A stretch of 64,000 nt of DNA from JAFMKE01 sp037624485 (GCA_037624485.1 JASJJC010000015.1:1-64000), one strand, 5' to 3'. Numbered from the stretch's first letter, positions 45,348 to 54,810 are shown. The notes: generated by a model not told the origin, from the sequence alone. Numbers and translations are program-made.

Positions 45348-45749
45348 ATGAGTGTGTTTACCAGGATTGTTAAGGGGGAAATCCCATCTTATAAAATTGC
45401 GGAAACAGCAGATTGCTATGCTTTTTTAGATATCAATCCTTTGGCCAAGGGCCATACGCTTGTTATTCCCAAAAAAGAAGTAGATTATCTTTTTGATTTG
45501 GATGATGACTTGTTTCAATCCTTACAACTTTTTGCCAAACGAGTATCAATGGCAATCAAGGAGGTGGTTACTTGTGAGAGAATTGGTGTGGCAGTAATTG
45601 GACTAGAAGTTCCTCATGCGCATATCCATTTAGTGCCTATCAACAGTATTGGAGATCTTAATTTTTCAAAGCCTAAATTGATTGTGAATGCTGAAGAAAT
45701 GCAAGCCATAGCCAAGGAAATTATGAAGGCATACGATTTAAATAACTAG
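45348..45749 (+). CDS. HIT family hydrolase
   Basis: HIT proteins hydrolyse or transfer nucleotides at phosphoramidate, dinucleotide or AMP-lysine substrates. The 133-residue protein has IVKGEIPSYKI at the start and the active-site HAHIHLVP (His triad). It is a Hint-like branch member. It follows greA directly and overlaps the end of ruvC, which is on the other strand, by 4 bases. Confidence 0.92.
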   Translation: MSVFTRIVKGEIPSYKIAETADCYAFLDINPLAKGHTLVIPKKEVDYLFDLDDDLFQSLQLFAKRVSMAIKEVVTCERIGVAVIGLEVPHAHIHLVPINSIGDLNFSKPKLIVNAEEMQAIAKEIMKAYDLNN

Positions 45750-46306
45750 GATTTAATTCTTCCTGGATTGTCTTTAATAAATCCTTCCCAACCTTTACTT
45801 GATTTTGAAGTATTGATTCTGCCTGAAGTTTGAAAATAATGACAAACTGCTACAGCTAATCCGTCAGTAGCATCTAAATTTTTCGGCATCTCCTTAAACT
45901 TACAGACACTTTGCAGCATGGATGCAACTTGTTCCTTGCTCGCATTACCATTACCCGTTATAGCCTGCTTAATTTTACGGGGAGCATATTCTTCAATAGG
46001 AATATCACGGGTTAAAACCGCAGCCATACTTACTCCTTGAGCTCGACCTAATTTTAGCATAGACTGAACATTCTTTCCAAAAAAAGGTGCTTCAATTGCA
46101 CATAAATCAGGCTTATATTCATCTACTATATGTTGAACACGTTCAAATATATATTTAATTTTCAATTGATGATTACTGTATTTGCTGAGGTTGACACTGC
46201 CTAATGCTATAAGTTCAATTTGCTTATTTCGAATCCGAATAACGCCATATCCAAATATACTTGTACCTGGATCAATTCCTAAGATAATAGTTTCATTCTC
46301 TGACAT
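45746..46306 (-). CDS. ruvC: Holliday junction resolvase RuvC
   Basis: RuvC cleaves Holliday junctions after RuvAB branch migration. The 186-residue protein has ILGIDPGTSIFGYGVI at the start with the first catalytic Asp, an acidic AIEAPFFGKN near the middle, and ATDGLAVAVCH near the end. Length is typical. It has no neighbouring ruvA or ruvB. It converges with the HIT gene. Confidence 0.94.
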   Translation of the reverse strand: MSENETIILGIDPGTSIFGYGVIRIRNKQIELIALGSVNLSKYSNHQLKIKYIFERVQHIVDEYKPDLCAIEAPFFGKNVQSMLKLGRAQGVSMAAVLTRDIPIEEYAPRKIKQAITGNGNASKEQVASMLQSVCKFKEMPKNLDATDGLAVAVCHYFQTSGRINTSKSSKGWEGFIKDNPGRIKS

Positions 46307-46360
46307 ACATACATTTAATTGATAAGAATAATTTATCTTTAAGCGAGAACCCCCTAAAGC

Positions 46361-47329
46361 TTGAAATCACCTACTTTACATAATGTATTAACTAATCTAT
46401 TAAAGGTAATACTCTTTGTGGTATTGTTTGGTCTTATTTATTGGCAAATTGACTCAAGATCTTCAGAATTTAATTTAATAGAGAAATTTCAGGAAAGTTT
46501 TAGTTGGAGACAATTCCCCTTCCTTCTGGCTGCTATATTATTGATGCCGGTTAATATCTTTCTAGAAAGCACCAAATGGAGAATGTTTGTGAATGAATTC
46601 CTTCCTGATTTTGACATTGGGGATGCTTTAAAAAGTATGCTATGTGGAAGTTTCTTTGGTTTTATTTCTCCAAATCGAGTAGGGGAGTTTTTAGGCCGAT
46701 TAAAGAGAATGCCAAAAGAATCTCGATCGAGGTCCTTAACCGCCGGTTATTGGGGCGGTTTAGCTCAGTTCATTGTCACCTTTAGTTTCGGTGTATATAT
46801 GGGAGGGCGCACAATCATGCATTATGCCGACCTAAAATCTTTAGATATATATACCATTCCATTTGCATTGGGTATTATTCTTACTTCAAGTTTGGTTTAT
46901 TTCAATTTAAAATGGGTGCTATCCAAAGTTTCTAGAATTGGATTTTTGAATAAAATAACGATTAAATATCCTATAGAATATGATGTCCCTAAGATGAAAC
47001 TGCTGTTAATTTTAGTCGTCACTCTATTTAGATACTTGGTTTACGTTTCGCAATATGTCTATTTGCTTTATTTTTTTGGTGTTGACTTACCCTATGAAGT
47101 TTTATTCTCTGCAGTTGGATCTATGTTAGTGGTTCATACCTTGTTCCCATCCGTTCCATTTATCGACTTGGGTGTAAAAGGAAATACTTTGGTACTGATT
47201 TTAAGTCGGCATTCTTCCAATGAATTGGGAATGGTTCTGGCAGTTTTCACTATTTGGATAGTTAATATAATAATACCTGCTATTGTCGGGTATTACTTTT
47301 TCATTTCGGGAAGGAAAAAGTTAAATTAA
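46361..47329 (+). CDS. UPF0104/LPG synthase-like membrane protein
   Basis: The 322-residue protein has about eight hydrophobic helices and the family motif of the UPF0104 and lysyl-phosphatidylglycerol synthase transmembrane domain (PNRVGEFLGRLKRMP, near 106-120). It lacks the aminoacyl transfer domain, so it is more likely a lipid-flippase-like or undefined transporter. The start is TTG at 46361. A near-consensus box TATCTTTA lies at 46334-46341. It is unlinked to the surrounding genes. Confidence 0.78.
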   Translation: MKSPTLHNVLTNLLKVILFVVLFGLIYWQIDSRSSEFNLIEKFQESFSWRQFPFLLAAILLMPVNIFLESTKWRMFVNEFLPDFDIGDALKSMLCGSFFGFISPNRVGEFLGRLKRMPKESRSRSLTAGYWGGLAQFIVTFSFGVYMGGRTIMHYADLKSLDIYTIPFALGIILTSSLVYFNLKWVLSKVSRIGFLNKITIKYPIEYDVPKMKLLLILVVTLFRYLVYVSQYVYLLYFFGVDLPYEVLFSAVGSMLVVHTLFPSVPFIDLGVKGNTLVLILSRHSSNELGMVLAVFTIWIVNIIIPAIVGYYFFISGRKKLN

Positions 47330-47474
47330 CTTTTTTTCCACATTTCCATATTTTTATTAACGTTGCATGTGTACTCTTTTGTTTCTAACTTTATTAGAAA
47401 TCTGGGAGAATAAGTTCTAATTTTATTGAATCAATTAGTGATTCAATTCATTCTTTTATCCTAAGCAAAAAACC

Positions 47475-49013
47475 ATGAAAGAAAATCAAGACTTTAACAA
47501 ACGATTAAATGAAGCCATAAAAAAGGGTAGAGATAAGAAATCAGGGGATGGTTTGGAAAATGCTAAAATTCTTCCGCAAGCAAGAGATCTAGAAGAAGCG
47601 GTCTTGGGAGCAGTAATGCTGGAAGCAGAAGCATTTGATAAAGTGGTGGAGATAATCAAGCCAGAAAGTTTTTATGTAGATGCACACCTTAAAATTTATA
47701 GAGCTATGCAGAAGCTCTACGAGGAAAATCAGCCCATTGATATTCTTACGGTAAATGAAAAATTGAAATTAACTGGCGACCTCGATATGGTTGGTGGTTC
47801 ATATTTCATTGCATCTTTAACCAATAAAGTCTCCTCTTCAGCCAATATTGAGTTTCATGCCAGAATTATTGCACAGAAACACTTACAAAGAGAATTGATT
47901 AATGTTAGCGGTGAAATGCTTAAAGATGCCTATGATGACACAGTTGATGTATTCGATTTATTAGATAAAGCAGAGGGTGAGTTGTTCGAACTTAGTGAGA
48001 ACAACATGAAGAAAAATACGGAAAAAATTAGTTCTATACTCCTAGAGGAATTAGAAGAGATTGATCAACGAAGACTAAGAGCGGTCGATGGAGATGTACT
48101 CACTGGAGTTGGTTCTGGTTTTACCGAATTGGATAGGTTGACTGCTGGATGGCAAAAATCAGATTTGATTATTTTAGCTGCTCGTCCAGGTATGGGGAAA
48201 ACGGCTTTTACTTTAGCTTTGGCTAGGAATGCTTCTGTTGATCTAGAAAAACCAGTTGCATTCTTTTCTTTGGAAATGTCGTCTAATCAATTGGTCAGTA
48301 GATTGATTTCAATGGAAACTGAAATTGATTCGGATAAGTTGAGAAAAGGTACGTTGCTGGAAAGGGAATGGAAACACCTCACAAAAAATATTGATACTCT
48401 CCAAAATGCCCCTCTTTATGTAGATGATACTCCGGCTATTGGCGTATTTGAATTACGTGCAAAGTGCAGACGACTTAAGGCTAAGAATGATATCTCAATG
48501 ATTGTCATTGATTATCTTCAACTTATGACTGGTGCAAATGATGGAAAGGGGAATGGTAATAGAGAACAAGAAATTTCTTATATCTCCAGATCATTGAAAG
48601 GTATTGCCAAAGAACTAAATGTACCTGTTATTGCTCTGTCTCAGCTAAGTAGAGCGGTTGAAACAAGAGGCGGCACAAAAAGACCTATGTTGTCTGATTT
48701 GAGAGAGTCTGGGGCGATTGAGCAAGATGCGGACATGGTAATGTTCTTGTATCGACCAGACTATTATGGTATAACGGAAGATGAGGATAACCAGGATTGC
48801 AGAGGAATAGCTGAGGTTATTGTGGCTAAGAATAGGCATGGAGCCTTGCGCACAGTCAAGGTTAGATTTGTAGCTAATTTTGCCAAATTTGTCAATCTAG
48901 ATACTCAATTTATGGAATTGCCACAAGATTACAACAATACCATTACAAAGGGTTCAAGAATGAATGATCCGGAAGATGATAATGATAATGCTGATAATTC
49001 AACTCCCTTCTAA
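47475..49013 (+). CDS. dnaB: replicative DNA helicase DnaB
   Basis: DnaB unwinds DNA at the fork. The 512-residue protein has an N-terminal helical domain (about 35-140), the linker, and a RecA-like C-domain with P-loop ARPGMGKTA (236-244) and IDYLQLM Walker B. A basic finger GTKRPMLSDLRESGAIEQDADMVMF is near the end. The C-terminus has an acidic tail (DPEDDNDNADN), which is longer than in E. coli. It is transcribed from its own promoter; no clear box was found in the 145 bases upstream. Confidence 0.95.
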   Translation: MKENQDFNKRLNEAIKKGRDKKSGDGLENAKILPQARDLEEAVLGAVMLEAEAFDKVVEIIKPESFYVDAHLKIYRAMQKLYEENQPIDILTVNEKLKLTGDLDMVGGSYFIASLTNKVSSSANIEFHARIIAQKHLQRELINVSGEMLKDAYDDTVDVFDLLDKAEGELFELSENNMKKNTEKISSILLEELEEIDQRRLRAVDGDVLTGVGSGFTELDRLTAGWQKSDLIILAARPGMGKTAFTLALARNASVDLEKPVAFFSLEMSSNQLVSRLISMETEIDSDKLRKGTLLEREWKHLTKNIDTLQNAPLYVDDTPAIGVFELRAKCRRLKAKNDISMIVIDYLQLMTGANDGKGNGNREQEISYISRSLKGIAKELNVPVIALSQLSRAVETRGGTKRPMLSDLRESGAIEQDADMVMFLYRPDYYGITEDEDNQDCRGIAEVIVAKNRHGALRTVKVRFVANFAKFVNLDTQFMELPQDYNNTITKGSRMNDPEDDNDNADNSTPF

Positions 49014-49026
49014 ATCAGTTAAGTTT

Positions 49027-50103
49027 TTACTTTTGTGCGAGACGCACGAAGATTATCCCTATTACAATAAAAATAAAATTGGGTATCCATATCCCCCAAA
49101 AGGCATCTAAACCTGCATTGGTGGCATAAGTGGTTGTAAATTTTGCGGTTAACTCATAGAGTCCTGCTAAAACAATCGCTGTGACGATATGCAAGCCTAA
49201 TCCTCCTCGCACTTTACGGGAAGCTAGCGAATATCCTATTATCGTTAGAATAATCAAGCTAAAAACGGAGGCTGTGCGTCGATGTAACTCTAATGAGTAA
49301 TACACAATGTTATTTTGTCCCGCATCGCGTAAGGTTTGAATATATGCCTTGAGCTCCGGAGTGGTCATTTCATCCTTTGAAGACACTTTGACATCTAAAT
49401 TTTTTGGAGAAAAGTTTAAAACCGTATCCATGGTATTTCCAAAGATGATTTTTTCCTCGCCATTTTCAAAAGTCCTTATGGTATATGTTTGTATTCGCCA
49501 AGATTGGAGTGAATCGATCCAAATTGCTTTGTCAGAATTTAGCTTATAGGTTAATTGATTATTCTCAATATGCTCTAAACTCATTTTGAGTCCAGTATTA
49601 GTCTCTGTGGTGAAGCGTGAAAAATATAAATAGGTGTGCTCATCTAATTTTCGATGAACATTCATTAACCAGTAATTTTTCCAAGAGGTTAAATATTCCC
49701 ATTCAAAAGCTAAGCGATTTTTATTTGCATTTGGAACAAGATAATGATTCGAGTAAAACAAAATACCCCCCAAAATACTGGCACCAATAAAGTAAGGCAG
49801 CATTAATCGGTAGAAGCTCACGCCTCCGCTAGTCATTGCAATAATCTCCGAACGTGCAGCTAATTGAGCAGTAAAAAAAACTACTGCAACTAAGACAAAA
49901 AATGGCCCCAATAAAGCCGAAATATGAGGAATAAAATTTAAATAGTATTGAGAGAAAATCATTCCCCAACTTGCTTCACTCTTTATGAAATTATCAATCT
50001 TTTCAGATAAATCGATGACCACAGCGATCATGACTAATAACATTAGAATGAAAAAGAATGTCCCTAGAAATTTCTTAATAATATAGAGGTCGATTTTCTT
50101 CAA
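49027..50103 (-). CDS. second LptF/LptG family permease
   Basis: The 358-residue protein starts KKIDLYIIKKFLGTFFFILM, the typical first helix of LptF/G. Six helices flank a periplasmic beta-domain. The start codon is TTG at 50103. It is shorter than the other family member at 25330 and nearer to the usual length. The two together supply the LptF-LptG heterodimer for lipopolysaccharide export. It follows tgt after 32 bases on the same strand. Confidence 0.88.
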   Translation of the reverse strand: MKKIDLYIIKKFLGTFFFILMLLVMIAVVIDLSEKIDNFIKSEASWGMIFSQYYLNFIPHISALLGPFFVLVAVVFFTAQLAARSEIIAMTSGGVSFYRLMLPYFIGASILGGILFYSNHYLVPNANKNRLAFEWEYLTSWKNYWLMNVHRKLDEHTYLYFSRFTTETNTGLKMSLEHIENNQLTYKLNSDKAIWIDSLQSWRIQTYTIRTFENGEEKIIFGNTMDTVLNFSPKNLDVKVSSKDEMTTPELKAYIQTLRDAGQNNIVYYSLELHRRTASVFSLIILTIIGYSLASRKVRGGLGLHIVTAIVLAGLYELTAKFTTTYATNAGLDAFWGIWIPNFIFIVIGIIFVRLAQK

Positions 50104-50135
50104 TGAATGGTAACTTATTTAATAAACTCTTTTTT

Positions 50136-51266
50136 TTACAATCTAGTACTTACTTGCTTGACCATTTTATCTTTCCAACTTGAAAAGCTTCCTGCGATAA
50201 TCTGCTTTCGTGCTTCTCCAACTAACCACATGTAAAAACTCAAATTATGGATAGATGCAATTTGACCACCTAATCGTTCTCCGCTAATAAACAAATGGCG
50301 CAGATACGCTTTCGAGTGGAATTGACTTGTACTAGAATCACTTTCCGTATCAATTGGACTAAAGTCATCCGCCCATTTTCTATTCTTGATATTTATGAAT
50401 CCATGCTGTGTAAACAACATTCCGTTTCTTGCATTTCGGGTTGGCATAACACAATCAAACATATCTATTCCTAATGCTATATTTTCTAAGATATTTGCTG
50501 GCGTTCCAACCCCCATTAAATAGCGAGGTTTATCGCTTGGGAGAATCTCACAAACTACTTCTGTCATGGCGTACATTTCCTCTGCCGGTTCACCCACACT
50601 TAGTCCTCCAATAGCATTGCCTTTTCTATTTTTTCCGGCTATGTATTCAGCACTTTGAGCTCTTAAATCTTTATAAGTACTTCCTTGAACGATAGGAAAC
50701 AATGTTTGTTCGTAATCATATATTCCAGTTGTTTCATCAAATCGTTGGGTACACCTATCTAGCCATCGATGCGTCATGTGCATAGAATCTTTAGCATACT
50801 TGTAGTCGCAAGGATAAGGTGTGCATTCATCAAAAGCCATAATAATATCAGCACCGATAATTCGTTGAGTATCCATTACATTCTCAGGAGTAAACAAATG
50901 CCTAGATCCATCTATGTGGGATTGAAATTTCACTCCTTCCTCTTTAATTTTACGGGTTCCGGACAATGAATATACCTGATAACCTCCACTATCTGTCAAG
51001 ATAGGCCTGTTCCATCCAATGAATTTGTGCAAGCCTCCAGCTTTTTTTATGATGTCTAATCCTGGTCTTAAATACAAATGATAGGTATTCCCTAATATGA
51101 TTTGTGCCATGATTTGCTCTTCCAATTCTTTAAAATGGACGGCTTTTACACTACCTATAGTTCCAACAGGCATGAAAATAGGTGTTTCAATAATTCCATG
51201 ATCTGTTTGAATGGTGCACGCTCTTGCTTTTGAAAGTTTATCTTTGTGCTGCAAATTAAATTTCAT
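50136..51266 (-). CDS. tgt: queuine tRNA-ribosyltransferase, zinc ligands replaced
   Basis: Tgt swaps guanine 34 for the queuine precursor preQ1 in tRNA anticodons. The 376-residue protein has Asp92 in DSGGYQVYS and the nucleophile-region Asp268/Asp271 in GIDMFDCVMPTRNAR. In E. coli the zinc site reads C-D-C-Y-T-C. Here the aligned positions are Ser309, Asp310, Ser311, Ser312, Thr313 and Ser314, so all three Cys ligands are lost while the partner His340 (SIHNL) is retained. The fold may be kept by other contacts. Start ATG 51264-51266 overlaps the divergent GT2 start. Confidence 0.92.
   Translation of the reverse strand: MKFNLQHKDKLSKARACTIQTDHGIIETPIFMPVGTIGSVKAVHFKELEEQIMAQIILGNTYHLYLRPGLDIIKKAGGLHKFIGWNRPILTDSGGYQVYSLSGTRKIKEEGVKFQSHIDGSRHLFTPENVMDTQRIIGADIIMAFDECTPYPCDYKYAKDSMHMTHRWLDRCTQRFDETTGIYDYEQTLFPIVQGSTYKDLRAQSAEYIAGKNRKGNAIGGLSVGEPAEEMYAMTEVVCEILPSDKPRYLMGVGTPANILENIALGIDMFDCVMPTRNARNGMLFTQHGFINIKNRKWADDFSPIDTESDSSTSQFHSKAYLRHLFISGERLGGQIASIHNLSFYMWLVGEARKQIIAGSFSSWKDKMVKQVSTRL
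51239..51246 (+). promoter_or_regulatory. -7 box of the GT2 gene
   Basis: TATCTTTG, a perfect box, inside the tgt coding region, 18 bases before the GT2 ATG at 51265. No clear -33 element. Confidence 0.6.
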
Positions 51267-52362
51267 GCCTATATCTTTGTTCGTTTTTACGCTAATATTA
51301 CTGTTTGGGCTGCTAAGTTATTATTTAATATTTAGTTGTTTAACCCTTCCACAAGAACTTCCTAAACAAAAAGTTTTCATATCGGGAGTATCTATCATAA
51401 TATGTGCAAAGAATGAACTTGAAAACTTACGGCAGAATATTCCTGCATGGTTAAATCAGCAGCAGGTTGAGTTTGAGTTGATCATAGTAAACCATCAGTC
51501 CACTGATGGTTCTAAAGCATATTTAGATGAGTTAAAAAAGCAAGAAGATAGACTAAGAGTTGTGCATATTGAGAGCGATCAAACGAGCGTGTTAAAAGGG
51601 AAAAGGTTTCCTTTATCTGTTGGAGTTGAAAATGCTCAATATGATTACTTAGTTTTGAGCGATGCAGATTGCTATCCAAATAGCCTCAATCATTTATTTC
51701 AAATAACAAAGCCATTAGCAAGAGGCAAAGACATCGTACTGGGATATAGTCCTTATGAAAGCCGTCCAGGATTCGTTAATCGTTTAGTGCATTATGAAAC
51801 AACAATTACAGCACTTTTATATCTTTCTTTTGCGCGGATAGGACTTCCATATATGGGGGTTGGACGGAATTTGGCCTATAAAAAGTCCTTGTTAAGTAAA
51901 GATGTTTTTGATGAAAGCAACTCGACTCTTGGTGGAGATGATGATCTAATTATTGGTAAAATTGCCAATAAGAAAAATACTGCGATTAGCATACATCCAG
52001 AGACCTTGGTTTACTCGTATCCTCCGGAAAATTTCTCGCAATGGATAAAGCAAAAACAGCGTCACTACAGTACTGCTCGGCATTATGATTACTTCAAAAT
52101 ATTATTAATAGGGGGATTTGCCGGATTTAACTTTCTTTTCTACATTTCCTTGTTAATTCTGCTTACCAAAATAAATCCTTTAATTGTTTTAGGTTTATAT
52201 TTGTCTAAGTTATTTCTGTTTATTATGTTTAACTACAGAAATTTAAAGGTGCTCAAAATGCTTGAATTAATTCCTCGAGTAATCTATCTAGATATTGTTT
52301 GGATCATTTTTTTAGTTTATAATCATTTAAAAGCACTAAAAGCAAATAATGGCTGGAGCTGA
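51265..52362 (+). CDS. family 2 glycosyltransferase, membrane-associated
   Basis: The 365-residue protein has an N-terminal membrane helix (about 3-24). A GT-A domain follows with ISIIICAKNE-type motif SIIICAKNELENL, the DxD-like SDADCYPNS, the GGDDDLIIG site and a QKQRHYSTARHY segment. Three C-terminal helices complete it. It probably transfers a sugar to a lipid or glycan on the cytoplasmic face. The longer ORF starting at 51211 would extend into tgt; ATG 51265 is supported by the promoter box and membrane helix. It overlaps the ECF sigma gene by 14 bases. Confidence 0.82.
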   Translation: MPISLFVFTLILLFGLLSYYLIFSCLTLPQELPKQKVFISGVSIIICAKNELENLRQNIPAWLNQQQVEFELIIVNHQSTDGSKAYLDELKKQEDRLRVVHIESDQTSVLKGKRFPLSVGVENAQYDYLVLSDADCYPNSLNHLFQITKPLARGKDIVLGYSPYESRPGFVNRLVHYETTITALLYLSFARIGLPYMGVGRNLAYKKSLLSKDVFDESNSTLGGDDDLIIGKIANKKNTAISIHPETLVYSYPPENFSQWIKQKQRHYSTARHYDYFKILLIGGFAGFNFLFYISLLILLTKINPLIVLGLYLSKLFLFIMFNYRNLKVLKMLELIPRVIYLDIVWIIFLVYNHLKALKANNGWS

Positions 52363-52954
52363 TCAAAAAGTTATTGATTTATATCTCGTGGATAGAATTC
52401 TTACGAGAAATGATCAGTTAGCTTATGCTACTTTAATGAATAAGTATAAAAAGGCGGTTTACTTTACTGTTCTTAAAATGGTTAGCAACAAAGATGATGC
52501 AGAGGATTTAACTATGCAGGCATTCACCAAAGCCTTTAAAAGTTTAGATAAATACGATAATAGTTATGCATTTTCTACCTGGTTATTTCGTATTGCTAGT
52601 AATAGTGCCATCGACCATCTACGTAAACGTAGATTGGCTACTACATCGTTGGATGTCAGTATATATGATGATGATGGGGACGGCGGAGCACAGATAAGTT
52701 CAACATTAGTAGATGCGCACGCTGATCCTGAAACCACCATGCTAAAAGGTCAACGAAGTGTCATCATGCGTGAGGTTATAAACACCTTGGATGATAAATA
52801 CAAAGAATTGATTCATCTCTACTACTTTGAAGAGTTGAAATATGAAGAAATATCTAAGAAGCTTAACTTACCGCTTGGGACAGTCAAAGTTAGATTGAGA
52901 AGAGCAAAGGATTTTTTAGCGAAGCTTTTAGAAGGTCATAAAGATAAATACTAA
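52349..52954 (+). CDS. ECF-type RNA polymerase sigma factor
   Basis: The 201-residue protein has sigma region 2 (NKYKKAVYFTVLKMVSNKDDAEDLTMQAFTKAFKSL), with the FSTWLFRIASNSAIDHLRKR core, and region 4 (HLYYFEELKYEEISKKLNLPLGTVKVRLRRAK). No anti-sigma gene is adjacent. It begins 14 bases before the end of the GT2 gene and is followed 2 bases later by rsmG, so the three form an operon. An acidic insert (DDDGDGGAQ) between regions 2 and 4 is unusual. Confidence 0.9.
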   Translation: MAGADQKVIDLYLVDRILTRNDQLAYATLMNKYKKAVYFTVLKMVSNKDDAEDLTMQAFTKAFKSLDKYDNSYAFSTWLFRIASNSAIDHLRKRRLATTSLDVSIYDDDGDGGAQISSTLVDAHADPETTMLKGQRSVIMREVINTLDDKYKELIHLYYFEELKYEEISKKLNLPLGTVKVRLRRAKDFLAKLLEGHKDKY

Positions 52955-52956
52955 GG

Positions 52957-53556
52957 ATGTTGGAAAGTCATTTCCCTGAACTCAGCGCAAAGCAATTGGA
53001 GCAATTCAAGATTTTAGGACAGCTCATTCGAGAATGGAACGAAAAAATCAATGTTATATCCAGAAAGGATATAGATGCTTTTGAGACCAATCATCTCTTG
53101 CATTCTCTTGCTATTACAAAATTCAAGCGTTTCGGACGAGATAAACGGGTTTTGGATATTGGAACCGGGGGAGGATTTCCTGGGATCCCACTAGCTATTT
53201 ACTACCCTAAATGTAAGTTTCACTTAGTGGATAGTATAGGTAAAAAAATTAAAGTAGTGAATGAAATTGTTCAAGCCTTGGCTTTAGATAATGTACTTGC
53301 CGAGCAAAGACGGGTTGAAGAATTAACGGGAAGTTATCATTATATCGTTTCCAGAGCCGTTGCTCCTAGCAAGAAGCTATTGGATTGGTCGAAAAAATTG
53401 AAGGATCCAAGAGGCGCTGAATACTTCTTTTTGAAGGGGGGAGATTTAGATGAAGAGTTAAAAGAAATTGGTTACCAGGCAAAAGTTCAAAAAATATCTC
53501 AGTATTTTAAGGATGATTTTTTTGAAACCAAAAAAATTGTCTACATCAAAAGTTGA
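52957..53556 (+). CDS. rsmG: 16S rRNA (guanine-527-N7)-methyltransferase RsmG
   Basis: RsmG methylates G527 in 16S rRNA and is linked to low-level streptomycin resistance when lost. The 199-residue protein has the NVISRKDID and HSLA segments and VLDIGTGGGFPGIPLAI SAM motif. The length is normal. Its ATG is 2 bases after the ECF sigma stop. Confidence 0.93.
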   Translation: MLESHFPELSAKQLEQFKILGQLIREWNEKINVISRKDIDAFETNHLLHSLAITKFKRFGRDKRVLDIGTGGGFPGIPLAIYYPKCKFHLVDSIGKKIKVVNEIVQALALDNVLAEQRRVEELTGSYHYIVSRAVAPSKKLLDWSKKLKDPRGAEYFFLKGGDLDEELKEIGYQAKVQKISQYFKDDFFETKKIVYIKS

Positions 53557-53587
53557 GCATGAATAGGTTAAATTTATTTACTCAATT

Positions 53588-53608
53588 TTCAATATTGAAT
53601 TATTTTTA
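53588..53608 (+). promoter_or_regulatory. palindrome and -7-like box upstream of proline dehydrogenase
   Basis: The perfect 12-base palindrome TTCAATATTGAA (53588-53599) directly precedes TATTTTTA (53601-53608), one base from TAnnTTTG, 19 bases before the ATG at 53627. It may be an operator. Confidence 0.4.
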
Positions 53609-53626
53609 CAAATTATAACTATATCA

Positions 53627-54808
53627 ATGGGATCTAAACCAACTAAGATTTCTTTCACAAATACGAATATTGCTTATGCGCACTATTCAAATCGTAAGCT
53701 AAAAAAGGCATTTGGGGTATTTCAGTTAATTGGAAATTCTTTCTTAACCAATATTGGTACAACTTTGACCAAGATTGCGATTGCCATTCATTTCCCAATT
53801 AAACCCTTCCTTAAACCTATTATTTTCGAACAATTCTGCGGCGGAGAGAGCCTTAAGGAATGTATTCCAACAATTAATTTATTGCAACAACGAAAAGTTG
53901 ATGTTAGCTTAAATTATGGTGTGGAGATCAAAAATTCGGAGCGAGATTTTGAGCTTACATTGAGCAAAACAAAAGGAGCTATTGAATTTGCTAGTCGCAA
54001 GCAGAGCACGAATGTTGTGTGCAGTAAAGTTTCCAGTATTGGCTATTTCGATATTCTCCATAAGAGACAAGAAGGGGAAGAGTTAACCAGTAAAGAGGAG
54101 CGAGCATTCTTAGGAATGAAAACCAGAATGCATGAAATTTGCTCATATGCACATGAGCACAAGGTAGCTGTTTACTGGGATGCCGAGGAAAGTTGGGTGC
54201 AGGATGAGATCGATATTTTAGTGGAGGAGTTTATGGCTGAGTTTAATAAAGAAACTGCCATTGTGTTTAATACTTACCAGTTATATCGTTCAGATAAATT
54301 GTCTTGCCTCAAAAAAGCTATTGAAGTAGCAAAAAAAGAAGGTTATGTTTTAGGAGTAAAATTAGTTCGAGGTGCCTACATAGAAAAAGAAAATGAATGG
54401 GCAGAAGACCACGAAATACCTTCTGTTATTCATGAGTCCAAAGAAGCAGTTGATAAAGACTATAATGATGGCATGAGAATTTGTCTAGAAAATGTAGAAA
54501 GTGTTTCAGTGTGCATTGCTTCTCATAATGAGTATAGTAATCAGTTAGCTACATCAATAATGAATGAATTGGAGATTGCACACAATCATCAGAATGTAGT
54601 GTTTTCACAACTCTATGGCATGGGTGATTTTATATCCTTCAATCTTGCTGATAAGGGATATAATTCTTGCAAATATTTACCCTATGGACCGGTGAGAGAA
54701 GTTATTCCTTACCTAATGCGCCGTGCACAAGAAAATTCAAGCGTAGATGGACAAATGAGCAGAGAATTAACCATGCTGAAGAAAGAAATAAAAAGAAGGG
54801 GAATCTAG
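53627..54808 (+). CDS. proline dehydrogenase (stand-alone)
   Basis: The enzyme oxidises proline to pyrroline-5-carboxylate with FAD. The 393-residue protein has the TIM-barrel family motifs LGVKLVRGAYIEKENEW and, near the C-terminus, YLPYGPVREVIPYLMRRAQEN. The second activity (P5C dehydrogenase) is not fused and not adjacent, which is common in Bacteroidota. It is followed 2 bases later by the lipoate ligase gene. Confidence 0.92.
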   Translation: MGSKPTKISFTNTNIAYAHYSNRKLKKAFGVFQLIGNSFLTNIGTTLTKIAIAIHFPIKPFLKPIIFEQFCGGESLKECIPTINLLQQRKVDVSLNYGVEIKNSERDFELTLSKTKGAIEFASRKQSTNVVCSKVSSIGYFDILHKRQEGEELTSKEERAFLGMKTRMHEICSYAHEHKVAVYWDAEESWVQDEIDILVEEFMAEFNKETAIVFNTYQLYRSDKLSCLKKAIEVAKKEGYVLGVKLVRGAYIEKENEWAEDHEIPSVIHESKEAVDKDYNDGMRICLENVESVSVCIASHNEYSNQLATSIMNELEIAHNHQNVVFSQLYGMGDFISFNLADKGYNSCKYLPYGPVREVIPYLMRRAQENSSVDGQMSRELTMLKKEIKRRGI

Positions 54809-54810
54809 AT

